A stretch of DNA of 48,621 bases from an uncultured Alphaproteobacteria bacterium (GTDB lineage: Bacteria > Pseudomonadota > Alphaproteobacteria > HIMB59 > GCA-002718135): positions 1 through 48,621 of the forward strand of contig CACEMP010000009.1 in the NCBI GenBank assembly GCA_902560675.1. Direction: 5' to 3'. Positions within the stretch are counted from its first letter, which is position 1, and each line of letters begins with the position of its first letter. Made by a program: the position numbers and the translations under genes. Under the pieces are notes generated by a model, which was not told the DNA's origin, did no database searches, and worked only from the letters and a program-made list of their open reading frames with translations. Of the stretch, positions 1 to 10,407 are shown in pieces.

Positions 1-1948
1 GGCTATTGTTGATACTAGAGATAATATCGATGGTTATTTTCCAAAGAAAGCTAATGAATTAGGTATTACTATTATAAAAGGTCATGAAATCAGTGATACT
101 GTTGGAAGATTAAGAATTAGAGAAATAAAATTAAAAAAAATTACAAGTGAAAAAAGTAATGAAAAATCTTCTATTAATATTAAATGTGATCTTTTAGCAA
201 TTGCTGGGGGTTGGACCCCTACTGTACATTTATTCACTCAATCAAAAGGAAAACTAAAATTTAGAGATTTAGATGGAAGTTTTATTCCTAGTGAGGTTTA
301 TCAAGATACATTATGTGTTGGAAGTTGCAATGGTGATTATAATTTAAATGAAATATTATTAAAAACTCAAGAAAATACATATAAATATTTAAATGATAAT
401 CAGCAAAATGAACTTAGTGAAGTAAATTATAAATCAGATGATCCAAAGCATGGCAAACACGAAAATGTTTGGATTACATCAAAGAACAATATCTCACGAA
501 CAAAAATGTTTGTAGATTTTCAAAACGATGTAACAGCAAAAGATATTAAATTAGCTTTAAAAGAGGGTTTTCAATCCATTGAACATGTTAAACGTTATAC
601 AACTACAGGAATGGCAACTGATCAAGGTAAGACCAGTAATGTTAATGCACTTGGAATAATATCAGAGTTAACAAATACAGAAATTTCTGAATTAGGTACG
701 ACAACATTTCGCTTACCCTATAAGCCAGTAACATTTGGAGCAATTGCTGGACGTCATGTTAAAGAATTTTTTGATTTAGAGAGAACAAGCCCAATGCATC
801 AATGGCATATTAATAATAAAGCTTTATTTGAGGATGTAGGTCAATGGAAAAGAGCCTGGTATTATCCTCAAAGGAATGAAAGTTTTCAGTCTGCTTTAAA
901 TAGAGAAGTAAAAGCAACTAGAGATAGTCTAGGGATATTAGATGCATCAACGCTTGGTAAAATAGATATCAAGGGAAGAGATGTTAGTGAATTCCTAAAT
1001 AGAATTTACACAAATTCTTGGTCAAAATTAGAAATTGGAAAATGTCGATATGGTGTAATGTTAGGCGACGATGGGATGGTTATTGATGATGGTGTAACAA
1101 CTAGATTAGACAAGTATCATTATCTCATGTCAACAACTACAGGAAATGCAGCATCAGTAATGTCGAAATTAGAAGATTGGTTACAAACAGAATGGCCAGA
1201 ATTAGAAGTATATTTAACATCAGTAACAGAAAACTATGGAACGATAAGCTTAAATGGTCCAAATTCAAAAAAATTAATGCAAAGACTAGTTCCAGATTTT
1301 GATTTTTCAAAAGAAAATTTTCCTCATATGAGTTTTAAGAATATTAATATTGATGGAATAAAATGTAGAGTCATGCGTATAAGTTTTACAGGAGAAATGT
1401 GTTACGAAATAAATGTTCCATCTGGCTATGCTAAAAATCTTTGGGAACTTTGTATAGATAAAGGTAAAGAATTTAATATTACACCATATGGTACTGAAGC
1501 GATGCATGTACTGCGTGCTGAAAAAGGTTTTATCATTGTTGGTCAAGAAACAGATGGATCAGTGACACCAATAGATCTGGATATGGACTGGATAGTTAGT
1601 AAGAAGAAATATGATTTTATTGGTAAAAGGGCATTATATAGAAGTGATACTATTAAAAAAGATAGGAAACAATTGGTTGGATTAAAAACTAGAGATCCAA
1701 ATAAAGTTCTTGAAGAAGGATCTCAATTGGTTGAAGAAATAACTGCCCTACCTATGAAAATGGTTGGTCACGTTACCTCTAGTTACTATTCACCTAATTT
1801 AAAAAGTTCTTTTGCTCTAGCTTTAATTAAAGGTGGTCTTGAAAAAAAAGGAAGTGTTTTAATTGCTCCAATGGAAAATGAAAATATTGAGGTAGAAATA
1901 ACTAGTCCAATATTTATTGATCCTGAGAATCAAAGGGTTAATCAATGA
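1..1948 (+). CDS. soxA: Sarcosine oxidase alpha subunit, 3' part (5' end outside window)
   Basis: The reading frame is open from the left edge (first full codon at base 2) to the stop at 1946-1948, giving 648 residues of a protein that is usually about 950-1000 long, so roughly the first third is missing. The first 170 residues are the end of the FAD/NAD-binding oxidoreductase part (AIAGGWTPTVHLFTQ motif). From the segment MHQWHINNKALFEDVGQW onward comes the GcvT/aminomethyltransferase fold that binds tetrahydrofolate. Heterotetrameric sarcosine oxidase oxidatively demethylates sarcosine to glycine and forms 5,10-methylene-THF. The ATG at 506 is internal and is not the real start. The stop overlaps the soxG start in an ATGA, as expected for a soxBDAG operon whose first genes lie upstream. 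Confidence 0.93.
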   Translation, partial: AIVDTRDNIDGYFPKKANELGITIIKGHEISDTVGRLRIREIKLKKITSEKSNEKSSINIKCDLLAIAGGWTPTVHLFTQSKGKLKFRDLDGSFIPSEVYQDTLCVGSCNGDYNLNEILLKTQENTYKYLNDNQQNELSEVNYKSDDPKHGKHENVWITSKNNISRTKMFVDFQNDVTAKDIKLALKEGFQSIEHVKRYTTTGMATDQGKTSNVNALGIISELTNTEISELGTTTFRLPYKPVTFGAIAGRHVKEFFDLERTSPMHQWHINNKALFEDVGQWKRAWYYPQRNESFQSALNREVKATRDSLGILDASTLGKIDIKGRDVSEFLNRIYTNSWSKLEIGKCRYGVMLGDDGMVIDDGVTTRLDKYHYLMSTTTGNAASVMSKLEDWLQTEWPELEVYLTSVTENYGTISLNGPNSKKLMQRLVPDFDFSKENFPHMSFKNINIDGIKCRVMRISFTGEMCYEINVPSGYAKNLWELCIDKGKEFNITPYGTEAMHVLRAEKGFIIVGQETDGSVTPIDLDMDWIVSKKKYDFIGKRALYRSDTIKKDRKQLVGLKTRDPNKVLEEGSQLVEEITALPMKMVGHVTSSYYSPNLKSSFALALIKGGLEKKGSVLIAPMENENIEVEITSPIFIDPENQRVNQ

Positions 1949-2520
1949 ATTTAACTTACAGTAATGTTTTGAATATAAATAAAAAAAATTACAATGGAGT
2001 AACAATAGAAGAAAGAGCTTTATCAGGTAAAATAAATATACGAGGTAAAAGTTCAGACAAAGAATTTATGAAAAATATAGGCTCAGTATTAAATCTAGTT
2101 TTACCAATTGAGCCAAATGTAAGAATTTTTAATAATAATATTAGTATTATGTGGCTTGGTCCCAATGAATGGTTAGTTGAAACACCAGAAAATGAGAAAG
2201 ATGAAATTATTACTCTATTAGAAACTAAGCTCAATCCAGAAAAAACAGCGATAACCGATATTTCGTTTAATAAAACTGTTTTACGGCTTGAAGGGGCAAA
2301 GGTATTTATTTTACTTTCTAAATTTCTTGTAGCAAACTTAGAAAATATTTTGGAAACTAATTTTTCTGTAGCTCAAACTATATTTATAAAAATTCCAGTA
2401 CTTTTTATCAGAAATAATACTGATAAAGAAGAGACTTCACTAGATTTACATTTAAACAGATCACATGCAAAATATGTTTATGATTTATTAGTTGATGGTA
2501 GTAAAAATCTTAATATTTAA
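1945..2520 (+). CDS. soxG: Sarcosine oxidase gamma subunit
   Basis: This 191-residue protein directly follows soxA with a 4-base ATGA overlap, which implies translational coupling. The sequence has the small SoxG/GcvT-like signature: a WLGPNEWLVETP segment near residues 70-81, then TDISFNKTVLRLEG and a C-terminal DLHLNRSHAKYVYDLL. SoxG is a non-catalytic subunit of the alpha-beta-gamma-delta sarcosine oxidase and acts in the cytoplasm. Length and position match the family. The last 29 bases overlap the start of the next gene in another frame. Confidence 0.88.
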   Translation: MNLTYSNVLNINKKNYNGVTIEERALSGKINIRGKSSDKEFMKNIGSVLNLVLPIEPNVRIFNNNISIMWLGPNEWLVETPENEKDEIITLLETKLNPEKTAITDISFNKTVLRLEGAKVFILLSKFLVANLENILETNFSVAQTIFIKIPVLFIRNNTDKEETSLDLHLNRSHAKYVYDLLVDGSKNLNI

Positions 2521-2974
2521 TTTATTTTTTATCTTAATTTCTTTAAGCACAGTATTATCTGGTAAAACTATATTTGGAAAAGCAAAAGTAATTGATGGTG
2601 ATACTATACATATTTACAAAAATAAAATAAGGCTGCATGCTATTGATGCGCCTGAAACAAATCAAACATGTAAAGAAAATAATAAAGTCTGGAATTGTGG
2701 TGTGGAATCAACAAAGTTCTTAAAAGAATTAATTGGTAATAATAAAATTGAATGCATAACTAAAGGTAAGGATCGATATAATAGATTTATTGGGATCTGC
2801 TACAAAGATAATTTAGATTTAAATAGTGAAATGGTTCTGAATGGATGGGCAATAGCTTATCGCTATTATTCAAAAGATTATGTTGAAGAAGAAGAAGAAG
2901 CAAAACAAGAAAAAAAAGGTATATGGATTGGGGATTTTGAAGAGCCCTATTTATTCAGAAAGAAAAATAAATAA
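2495..2974 (+). CDS. Secreted thermonuclease-like (SNase family) protein
   Basis: This is a staphylococcal-nuclease-fold protein of about 159 residues. An N-terminal hydrophobic segment (KILIFNLFFILISLSTVLS) is a signal peptide or anchor. The SNase core follows: VIDGDTIHIYKNKIRLHAIDAPET contains the Asp, Arg and Glu of the active site, and GKDRYNRFIG supplies the second Arg. Family members hydrolyse DNA or RNA with Ca2+, here probably in the periplasm. A TTG at 2492 is one codon upstream of the ATG chosen here. The start lies inside soxG (about 26 bases overlap), so expression may partly depend on sox transcription. The stop abuts the convergent gene with no gap. The substrate in vivo is unknown. 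Confidence 0.8.
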   Translation: MVVKILIFNLFFILISLSTVLSGKTIFGKAKVIDGDTIHIYKNKIRLHAIDAPETNQTCKENNKVWNCGVESTKFLKELIGNNKIECITKGKDRYNRFIGICYKDNLDLNSEMVLNGWAIAYRYYSKDYVEEEEEAKQEKKGIWIGDFEEPYLFRKKNK

Positions 2975-3646
2975 TCAACCATGATGTTGGGAATCTTTTA
3001 AATAAATTAAATTTTCTATTTCTTTATCTTTATTTTTAATTATTTTTTTTAGCTCATTTAACTCGTTTTCAAAACTACGATTTTTCTGTTCAATTTGTCT
3101 AAGTTCTGATTTTAGTATTGAATTTTCAATATTTACTTCTTCCAAATCTTCAGTTGATGCAGAACTTTCTAATTCTATTTCTAATTTTTGAACAAGATCT
3201 TCGTATTTTGACAATTGTTCATTTAATTCAGTTATTTTATTTTCAAGTTTGTTAAGTTTCTCAATACTTTCTGAATTATTTTCTAATGTGTTATTTTCTA
3301 GATTTGATATATTGTTTAGAGATTGTTCATAATCATTCTTAATTGTATTGAATGATTCATTTAAAGCTCTTATTTCTTCACGTAAGTTTTTTATTTGATT
3401 ATCTCTAAATTTTAATCGCTGATCTTTTTGAAATATTTCAAGTTTAAGTTCTTGTATTTCAGATCGTAAACTTGATTCATCAACAACACTACTAGGAATG
3501 ATTTCAATAGGTGGCTCAGTTTGATCAGTTGAAAAATCTAAAGAAGGCAAATAGAAAAAAATACCAAAGATAACTATAATTGAAATGACTAATAAGATTC
3601 TATTTCTTCTTCTTTTTCTTGCTTGTAAACCTACAAAACCTACCAT
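2975..3646 (-). CDS. Membrane-anchored coiled-coil protein of unknown function
   Basis: I do not recognise a named family. The ATG at 3646 gives a 223-residue protein; a TTG seven codons upstream (3667) is possible. It has a short basic cytoplasmic N-terminus (LQARKRRRNR), one transmembrane helix (ILLVISIIVIFGIFFYLPSL), then about 170 residues of heptad-like sequence rich in E, K, L, N and S, which is predicted as a long coiled coil facing the periplasm. It is the last gene of the directon that starts with the DMG dehydrogenase gene and lies 18 to 38 bases after the acyltransferase gene. A structural or scaffold role is possible but not shown. Confidence 0.6.
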   Translation of the reverse strand: MVGFVGLQARKRRRNRILLVISIIVIFGIFFYLPSLDFSTDQTEPPIEIIPSSVVDESSLRSEIQELKLEIFQKDQRLKFRDNQIKNLREEIRALNESFNTIKNDYEQSLNNISNLENNTLENNSESIEKLNKLENKITELNEQLSKYEDLVQKLEIELESSASTEDLEEVNIENSILKSELRQIEQKNRSFENELNELKKIIKNKDKEIENLIYLKDSQHHG

Positions 3647-3684
3647 ATGAACTCTATAAAACGGCAAGTGTAAAAAATAAATAT

Positions 3685-4518
3685 TTAATTATTATTAAAT
3701 TGTGGATCTAAAGAATATGTGGTTGACCTTAAGTACTGAGTAATTTTTTTGATATCTCCAATTTTTACAAGGTTTTCGTAAGGTATAAGTGAACCAAAGT
3801 ACATATAGATATCATCGCCTATCTTTCTTTTAAGTTCATACATACACAAAGAGTATCTAAATGTTTGTCCTATTTTATTAGCAATATGGTAAAGTTGACT
3901 GTTTTGACCGTCAAAAAAAATTGGTAACACAGGACTTTTAGTTTTAAGAACTAGTTTAGATACCCATTGTTTCCACTCACCATCGTCAGCTTTTGTATTT
4001 TTTTTTAAGTTTTGTTTAGTTGCTATCGTTCCAGAGGGGAAAACAACTAGAACACCTTCATTATGCAAAACTTTTTCAGCTTCTTTACGTGTATTAATGT
4101 TAGTTAATAGAGCTTCTTTATTTTCATTAAAATCAATTGGTAATATTTTGTCTTTTACTGCCTCTGCTTGCCTTAAGACTTTATGTGTAACCATTTTATA
4201 ATCTTGTCTTACTTTTGAAATTGCTGAACATATGGATACACCATCAGCAACTCCAAAAGCATGATTTGCTATAACAATTAATTTTCCTTTTTTTGGAATG
4301 TAACTACCGTCCTGAAAATTAGTTATTAAATTAAAATTTAATTTATCTACTGCATCATCCCAAAAAAGCTCAGGAGGTCTATTTTCAGATAAATATTCAT
4401 CATATAATTTTTTTAATTTTAATTTTCCTGTTAATAATTCAGTAATCTTAATAAATATTTGGCCAATAAAATTTACTTCCGCTGTTGCAAAAGTAAATAC
4501 AATCTTATCTTTATTCAT
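3685..4518 (-). CDS. PlsC-type lysophospholipid acyltransferase
   Basis: This 277-residue protein has the two hallmark acyltransferase blocks: IANHAFGVADG near residues 83-93 (catalytic His86 with Asp92) and VVFPSGTIATK near 158-168, the equivalent of the FPEGT substrate-binding motif. The His-Asp spacing is one residue longer than the textbook HX4D, as in the 'NHPFGxxDG' branch of the family. These enzymes transfer acyl groups to lysophosphatidate, lyso-ornithine lipid or related acceptors at the inner membrane. The acceptor cannot be told from sequence. It sits 46 bases downstream of the ETF-QO gene and may be read through from it, though no functional link is evident. Confidence 0.75.
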   Translation of the reverse strand: MNKDKIVFTFATAEVNFIGQIFIKITELLTGKLKLKKLYDEYLSENRPPELFWDDAVDKLNFNLITNFQDGSYIPKKGKLIVIANHAFGVADGVSICSAISKVRQDYKMVTHKVLRQAEAVKDKILPIDFNENKEALLTNINTRKEAEKVLHNEGVLVVFPSGTIATKQNLKKNTKADDGEWKQWVSKLVLKTKSPVLPIFFDGQNSQLYHIANKIGQTFRYSLCMYELKRKIGDDIYMYFGSLIPYENLVKIGDIKKITQYLRSTTYSLDPQFNNN

Positions 4519-4564
4519 AATAAAAATGAATCAATTTAAATAAAATAAGTATTTTTCAAATATA

Positions 4565-6193
4565 TTACATATTTGCATAATTTGGCCCCCCACTACCTTC
4601 AGGTACAACCCAATTTATGTTTTGTGATGGTTCTTTAATATCGCATGTTTTACAATGAATACAATTTTGAGCGTTTATAACGAATTTTGGAATTTCAGGA
4701 TCAGTTTTATCTACTTCGTAAACACCAGCCGGACAATATCTTTGAGAAGGTTCATCATATTTATTGAGAGTATAGTTGATTGGAAGATCTTTATCTTTTA
4801 ATTGCAAATGAACTGGTTGATCAGACTCATGGTCTGTACCTGTTAAATATACAGAGCTCGTTTTATCAAAAGTATAAATACCGTCGTATTTTGGATATTC
4901 AATTTTTTTAGAGTCTTTTGCAAGTTGTAATGACTCATGATCAGCATGCTTATGCTTTAGTGTAAATGGAAGCTTTCCTCTGAAAATAATCTGATCAATG
5001 CCTGTAAAAATTATTGCTGGTATCAAACCCCAATTAAAACTAGGCTTAACATTTCTTGCAGCATGTAGTTCTTTGTACAACCAAGATTTATTAAATTTTT
5101 TTTCATAATTTGAAAGTGGCATCGAATTACTTAAATAATCAACAATCGTCTCTCCAGCAATAATTCCACTCTTCATAGCTGTATGAGATCCCTTTATCTT
5201 TGGCATATTAAGAGTTCCTGCATCACAACCGACCAATAAAGCACCCGGTAAATACATCTTGGGCAAACTTTGTAAACCTCCCTCTATTAGAGCTCTTGCA
5301 CCATATGCAATTCTTTTACCATTAGTTAAAATTTTTTTAATTGCTGGATGAGTTTTGAATTTTTGAAATTCATCGTAAGGGGATAAATAGGGATTTTTAT
5401 AATCTAGGCCAATAACGTAACCTAAAAAAATTTGTTTCTTTTCTGCAAAATAACAAAAACTTCCACCATAGGTTGAGTTATCTAAAGGCCAACCTGCTGT
5501 ATGCATTACCAAACCCTCATCATGCTGAGTTTTATCAATTTCCCAAATTTCCTTAAAACCTATTCCATATTGTTGAGGTGATTTTCCTTCAGATAAATTA
5601 TATTTTTTTATTAATTCTTTTCCAAGGTGTCCTCTGCATCCTTCAGCAAAAACTGTAACTTTTGCATTTATATTTATACCTGGTTCATAACTATCCTTTT
5701 TATTCCCATCTTTATCTATTCCCATATCTCCTGTTTGAACTCCAATAACTGAATTATCTTCTGAATATAATATTTTAGAAGCAGCAAACCCTGGAAAAAT
5801 TTCAACACCTAAATTTTCAGCTTCATTTGCTAACCATCTGCATAAGTTTGCTAAACTAATTATATAATTATTATGATTTTTTTGAACATTTGGTAAAAGC
5901 CATGTTGGCCAACTAAAAGATTTATTTTTAGATAAAAAAAGAAACTTTTCTTTTGAGACTTTTGTTTTAATAGGCGAGTCTTTATCTCTCCAATCTGGAA
6001 TAAGTTCATCTAATGCTCTTGTTTCAAAAACGTTACCACTTAAAATATGAGCACCAACCTCAGATCCTTTTTCTAATATACAAACGTTTGTATCAGGACT
6101 TAATTGTTTTATTTTGATTGCTGTTGCTAAACCTGAGGGACCAGCTCCTACAACAACTACATCATACTCCATTGTTTCACGATTTACTTCCAT
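4565..6193 (-). CDS. Electron transfer flavoprotein-ubiquinone oxidoreductase
   Basis: This 542-residue protein is full length for ETF-QO. An N-terminal FAD-binding Rossmann motif (VVVVGAGPSGLATAIKI) is followed by the ETF-QO core (GIGFKEIWEID, YGGSFCYFAEKKQIFLGYV, KIKGSHTAMKSG). The C-terminal 4Fe-4S domain has Cys487, Cys511, Cys514 and Cys517. It takes electrons from reduced ETF and passes them to ubiquinone at the inner membrane. It is the fourth gene of the DMG dehydrogenase-etfB-etfA-ETF-QO run and closes an electron path from methyl-amine oxidation to the respiratory chain. A second in-frame ATG eight codons in (6172) is also possible. Confidence 0.97.
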   Translation of the reverse strand: MEVNRETMEYDVVVVGAGPSGLATAIKIKQLSPDTNVCILEKGSEVGAHILSGNVFETRALDELIPDWRDKDSPIKTKVSKEKFLFLSKNKSFSWPTWLLPNVQKNHNNYIISLANLCRWLANEAENLGVEIFPGFAASKILYSEDNSVIGVQTGDMGIDKDGNKKDSYEPGININAKVTVFAEGCRGHLGKELIKKYNLSEGKSPQQYGIGFKEIWEIDKTQHDEGLVMHTAGWPLDNSTYGGSFCYFAEKKQIFLGYVIGLDYKNPYLSPYDEFQKFKTHPAIKKILTNGKRIAYGARALIEGGLQSLPKMYLPGALLVGCDAGTLNMPKIKGSHTAMKSGIIAGETIVDYLSNSMPLSNYEKKFNKSWLYKELHAARNVKPSFNWGLIPAIIFTGIDQIIFRGKLPFTLKHKHADHESLQLAKDSKKIEYPKYDGIYTFDKTSSVYLTGTDHESDQPVHLQLKDKDLPINYTLNKYDEPSQRYCPAGVYEVDKTDPEIPKFVINAQNCIHCKTCDIKEPSQNINWVVPEGSGGPNYANM

Positions 6194-6216
6194 TTTTGTT
6201 ATTTTAATAAATTAAT

Positions 6217-7170
6217 TTATTGTTGAATAGTATTTAATTTATCTAGTTCAGAAGACAACTGTGGCAATGCCTCAAATAAATCAGCATTAAGACCATAATC
6301 TGCCACATTAAAAATGGGTGCTTCTTCATCTTTATTAATAGCTACAATAACTTTACTCTCTTTCATTCCAGCTAAATGTTGAATAGCACCGGAAATACCT
6401 ACGGCTATATATAAGTCAGGAACAACAACTTTACCAGTTTGTCCAACCTGATAGTCGTTTGATACATATCCTGCATCTACTGCTGCTCTCGATGCTCCAA
6501 CTGCTGCGTTTAATTTGTCAGCAATTTCATTTAGTAGTTTGAAATTTTCTGCACTTTGTAAACCTCTTCCACCAGAGATAACCACTCTCGCAGTACTTAA
6601 TTCTGGTCTTTCTGATTGCGACTCTTCTCTGTCAATAAATTCCACAGTATTGTTTTGTGTTTCAAATTCTAATTTTTCTACAATATCACTACCACCACTT
6701 ATTTCAACAGGATCAAATGACGTAGGTCTTATTGTAATTATTTTTTTTTTGTCATTTGATTTAACTGTGGCAATTGCATTACCTGCATAAATTGGTCTCA
6801 TAAAAGTATCACTACTTATAATTTTTATAACATCACTTATTTGAGCTAAGTCTAGCTTTACTGCTATTCTAGGAAATATATTTTTACCAAATGTTGTAGC
6901 TGGAGCCATTATATGAGAATATTTTTCTGAAATAGAAATTACGATTGGTTCTATATTCTCTGCAATAGGATTTTTCAATTTTTCATTATCAACAAAAATT
7001 ACTTTTGAAACTTTTTCACACTTTGCAATTTTTTTTGCCAATTCTTCACACTGAAAACCAGTTACAAGTACATCAATCTCTTGCTTAATTTGTGAAGCTG
7101 CGGATATTGTATTAAGAGTTGAAGATTTAATATCTACATTATTATGCTCGGCTAAAACAAGTATACTCAT
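6217..7170 (-). CDS. etfA: Electron transfer flavoprotein alpha subunit
   Basis: This 317-residue protein starts [11 protein letters not shown], typical of ETF alpha. Its C-terminal FAD domain has the conserved [45 protein letters not shown] and [17 protein letters not shown] blocks. With EtfB it forms the soluble heterodimer carrying FAD that accepts electrons from several dehydrogenases. Its start overlaps the end of etfB in ATGA (7167-7170), which suggests translational coupling and equal expression. Confidence 0.97.
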   Translation of the reverse strand: MSILVLAEHNNVDIKSSTLNTISAASQIKQEIDVLVTGFQCEELAKKIAKCEKVSKVIFVDNEKLKNPIAENIEPIVISISEKYSHIMAPATTFGKNIFPRIAVKLDLAQISDVIKIISSDTFMRPIYAGNAIATVKSNDKKKIITIRPTSFDPVEISGGSDIVEKLEFETQNNTVEFIDREESQSERPELSTARVVISGGRGLQSAENFKLLNEIADKLNAAVGASRAAVDAGYVSNDYQVGQTGKVVVPDLYIAVGISGAIQHLAGMKESKVIVAINKDEEAPIFNVADYGLNADLFEALPQLSSELDKLNTIQQ

Positions 7171-7916
7171 ATTACTTTTGCCTCATGTTTTAATTTTTGA
7201 ACAAGTTCAGAAACATCATTTACCATAATTCCTTTTTGACGAACTGGAGGCTCTTCAACTTTTATTTGATCAATTCTAGGATTAATATCAATTGCAAGAG
7301 AAGTTACATCTTTAACATCTATAGTTTTTTTCTTAGCTTTCATAATATTTGGAAGTGATGCGTATCTTGGCTCATTTAATCTTAAGTCACATGAAGCAAC
7401 AAATGGTATGCTTACCTTTATTCTTTCAAGTCCTTCATCTATTTCTCTGGTGACTGTTGCTGATTTATCTTCTATTTCAATCTTTGAAGCGAATGTTGCT
7501 TGTGGCCAATTTAGTAGAGCTGATGTCATTTGACCTGTTTGATTAGAGTCATCATCAATAGCTTGTTTACCCATTAGAATTATAGAGGGTTTTTCTTCTT
7601 CTGCAATTTTTGATATTATTTTTGATATAGCTAATGGCTCCAGCTCATTGTCTGTTTTAACATGAATTCCTCTATCAGCTCCCATAGCTAAAGCAGTTCT
7701 AATTGTTTCTTGTGCTTTATCACTTCCAATTGAAAGGATGATAACCTCTTCTGCTTTACCGGATTCTTTTATACGAAGAGCTTCTTCGACTGCATTTTCA
7801 TCTGGAGGGTTCATAGACATTTTCACATTGTCTTTTTCAACACCACTTCCATCCGGTTTGACTCTTATCTGAACATTATAATCTATTACCCTTTTTACTG
7901 TAACTAAAAGTTTCAT
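7167..7916 (-). CDS. etfB: Electron transfer flavoprotein beta subunit
   Basis: This 249-residue protein begins [19 protein letters not shown] and has the ETF beta nucleotide-binding blocks [20 protein letters not shown] and [17 protein letters not shown], plus the [20 protein letters not shown] segment near the recognition loop. Length is normal. The start follows the stop of the dimethylglycine dehydrogenase gene after a single base, so the dehydrogenase and its acceptor are probably made from one mRNA. ETF could also serve sarcosine or acyl-CoA dehydrogenases. Confidence 0.97.
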   Translation of the reverse strand: MKLLVTVKRVIDYNVQIRVKPDGSGVEKDNVKMSMNPPDENAVEEALRIKESGKAEEVIILSIGSDKAQETIRTALAMGADRGIHVKTDNELEPLAISKIISKIAEEEKPSIILMGKQAIDDDSNQTGQMTSALLNWPQATFASKIEIEDKSATVTREIDEGLERIKVSIPFVASCDLRLNEPRYASLPNIMKAKKKTIDVKDVTSLAIDINPRIDQIKVEEPPVRQKGIMVNDVSELVQKLKHEAKVI

Positions 7917-7917
7917 A

Positions 7918-10353
7918 TTAGTTTCTCAATTTATCATTTTTTGGATCATAAGGACTATCTTCAATAACGGTAACTTTGTGTTTTTTGTCAAGTATGTCCA
8001 TTTCTAAATTTTGTCCGACTTTAGCATATGTAGGTTCCACCATACCAATTGCTAAAGATTTTTTCACTCTAAAACCGTAGTTACCTCCTGTCGCACGACC
8101 TATAACCTTACCTTCGCTATAAATAGGATTATTGCCCAAAGCATCAGCATCTTCTATATCATGAACTTCCAAAGTTACCATTTTGTTTTTAAAGCCTTTT
8201 TGTTGCCATTCCACAAGAGCATCTCTTCCTACAAAGTTACCTTTATTTAGATGTACAAATCTATCAAGTCCAGACTCAAAAGCTGCATACTCAATTGACA
8301 TTTCAGTTCCAACCAATTTATATGTTTTCTCCACTCGTAGACTTTCCATAGCTCTTATTCCAAATGGCTTTAAACCAAAATCTTCACCAGAATCTATAAG
8401 TTTATCAAAAATATGATTTTGATATTCTATTGGATGGTGTAATTCCCAACCAAGTTCACCAACAAAATTCATACGCATAGCAATTGATGGTGCTAAACCT
8501 ACATTAATTTTTTTTGATGAAAGCCATGGAAATTTTTCATTTGATAAATCAGTTCTAGTAACTTTAGATAAAATATCTCTTGATTTAGGACCTGCAAGAA
8601 CAAGTACACCCATACTATTCGTTAAATTTTCATAAATTACTGAGCCATCTTTTGGCATCCATTTAAGTATCCAATCATGATCTAATCTTTGAAATGCACC
8701 AGCCGAAACTAAATAGAAAGAGTTTTCTTTCTCTTTGGCAATTGTAAATTCAGAATGAACTCCCCCAGCAGTGTTCAAAGCATGACATAAATTTACTCTT
8801 CCATTTTTCTTAGGTAATTTATTAGCAACTAAGTAATCCAAAAAATTTTCTGCACCTGGTCCTGATATTCGACACTTAGCAAAAGCTGACATATCAAGTA
8901 ATCCTGCATTCTCAGCAACATTCTTACACTCATTACCTACATGTTCGAACCATTTCGATCTTCTAAATGACCAATCATCTTTTTGTAATTCTTTAGATGG
9001 AGCGAACCAGTTTGCTCGTTCCCAGCCAAATTTTTGTCCAAAAACAGCGCCTAGATCTTTTAGTCTATCGTGACATGGAGATTGTCTTAGAGGTCTACCC
9101 TCTTCTCTCTCTTCATCTGGATAATGAACAGTGAATACATTTGCGTAAGCTTCCTCATTCTTTTCAATCAAGTAAGATTCAGTTGCGTAGTCTCCAAACC
9201 TTCTTGGATCAACACCAAGCATATCAATAGTAGGCTCACCATCTACAATCCACTCAGCAATTTGCCAACCAGCTCCTCCTGCCGCTGTAATGCCAAAACT
9301 ATGGCCTTCATTTAACCAGAAGTTTTTTAAGCCCCAAGCAGGTCCTACAATAGGACTTCCATCTGGAGTATAACAAATTGCACCGTTGTATACTTTCTTA
9401 ACTCCAACCTCTCCAAATATAGGAACTCTATGAATTGCTGATTCAATGTGAGGTTCTATTCTCTCTAAATCTTCTTGGAATAGTTCAAATTCAGATTCTT
9501 TGTCAGGACCGTCTAGATAACAAACCGGCGCTCCTTTTTCATAAGGCCCTAAAATTAAACCTCCTCGTTCTTCTCTCATATACCATGAACTATCAGAGTC
9601 TCTAAGAACACCCATCTCTGGTAATCCTTGCTCTTTTCTTTTAAGTATTTCTGGATGATCGTCTGTTACAATGTATTGATGTTCTACAGGAATAACTGGA
9701 ACTTCAAGACCTACCATTTTACCTGTTTGCCTTGCAAAATTTCCACTGCATGAAACAACATGCTCACACTCGATTGAACCCTTATCAGTTTCAACAACCC
9801 ACATATCATCTTTATTTTTTTTAATTCCTGTTACTGTTGTATTTCTATAAATCTCTGCACCTTTATCTCTTGCGCCTTTAGCTAATGCCTGAGTTAAATC
9901 TGCTGGTTGAATATATCCATCTTCTGGATGTTGGATTGCACCAATTAACCCATCTATGTTACAAAGTGGCCATATTTCTTTTACTTGTTCAGGAGTTAAG
10001 AATTTTACATCAACACCTATTGTTTTAGCTACACCTGAGTATTGATAATACTCATCCATTCTATCTTTTGTTGTAGCTAATCTAATATTGGATACTACAC
10101 TGAAACCAACTTTTTGACCTGTTTCTTCCTCAAGTGTTTTATATAATTTAACTGCATATTTGTGAAGTTGTCCAACTGAGTAACTCATATTAAATAATGG
10201 TAAAAGTCCAGCTGCATGCCAAGTTGATCCAGATGTTAATTCTTTTCTTTCGACAAGAACTACATCTGACCAACCTTTTTTAGCTAAATGATAGAGTGTG
10301 CTGACACCAACTGCACCCCCTCCTATAACTACAACTTTTGACTTTGATTTCAT
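7918..10353 (-). CDS. Dimethylglycine dehydrogenase-like FAD/THF enzyme
   Basis: This 811-residue two-domain protein begins with a DAO-type FAD domain containing [20 protein letters not shown]. His46 in GSTWHAAGL matches the residue to which FAD is covalently bound in DMG and sarcosine dehydrogenases. The second half is a GcvT-like tetrahydrofolate-binding domain ([37 protein letters not shown]). The reaction is expected to be oxidative N-demethylation of dimethylglycine, or sarcosine as second choice, giving methylene-THF and reduced FAD handed to ETF. The gene heads the directon with etfB, etfA and ETF-QO, which strongly supports an ETF-linked dehydrogenase rather than an oxidase. Upstream lies a 54-base divergent region shared with the thioredoxin-fold gene. 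Substrate specificity is inferred. Confidence 0.9.
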   Translation of the reverse strand: MKSKSKVVVIGGGAVGVSTLYHLAKKGWSDVVLVERKELTSGSTWHAAGLLPLFNMSYSVGQLHKYAVKLYKTLEEETGQKVGFSVVSNIRLATTKDRMDEYYQYSGVAKTIGVDVKFLTPEQVKEIWPLCNIDGLIGAIQHPEDGYIQPADLTQALAKGARDKGAEIYRNTTVTGIKKNKDDMWVVETDKGSIECEHVVSCSGNFARQTGKMVGLEVPVIPVEHQYIVTDDHPEILKRKEQGLPEMGVLRDSDSSWYMREERGGLILGPYEKGAPVCYLDGPDKESEFELFQEDLERIEPHIESAIHRVPIFGEVGVKKVYNGAICYTPDGSPIVGPAWGLKNFWLNEGHSFGITAAGGAGWQIAEWIVDGEPTIDMLGVDPRRFGDYATESYLIEKNEEAYANVFTVHYPDEEREEGRPLRQSPCHDRLKDLGAVFGQKFGWERANWFAPSKELQKDDWSFRRSKWFEHVGNECKNVAENAGLLDMSAFAKCRISGPGAENFLDYLVANKLPKKNGRVNLCHALNTAGGVHSEFTIAKEKENSFYLVSAGAFQRLDHDWILKWMPKDGSVIYENLTNSMGVLVLAGPKSRDILSKVTRTDLSNEKFPWLSSKKINVGLAPSIAMRMNFVGELGWELHHPIEYQNHIFDKLIDSGEDFGLKPFGIRAMESLRVEKTYKLVGTEMSIEYAAFESGLDRFVHLNKGNFVGRDALVEWQQKGFKNKMVTLEVHDIEDADALGNNPIYSEGKVIGRATGGNYGFRVKKSLAIGMVEPTYAKVGQNLEMDILDKKHKVTVIEDSPYDPKNDKLRN

Positions 10354-10407
10354 TATTACTATTTAATACTGTACTTCATTAATCATATTAAATAGAGTGG
10401 GTCAATC

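Noticed and set aside
506-1948. A 480-residue gene starting at ATG 506
   Set aside because: The same frame is open to the left edge and encodes the preceding part of SoxA, so 506 is an internal Met.
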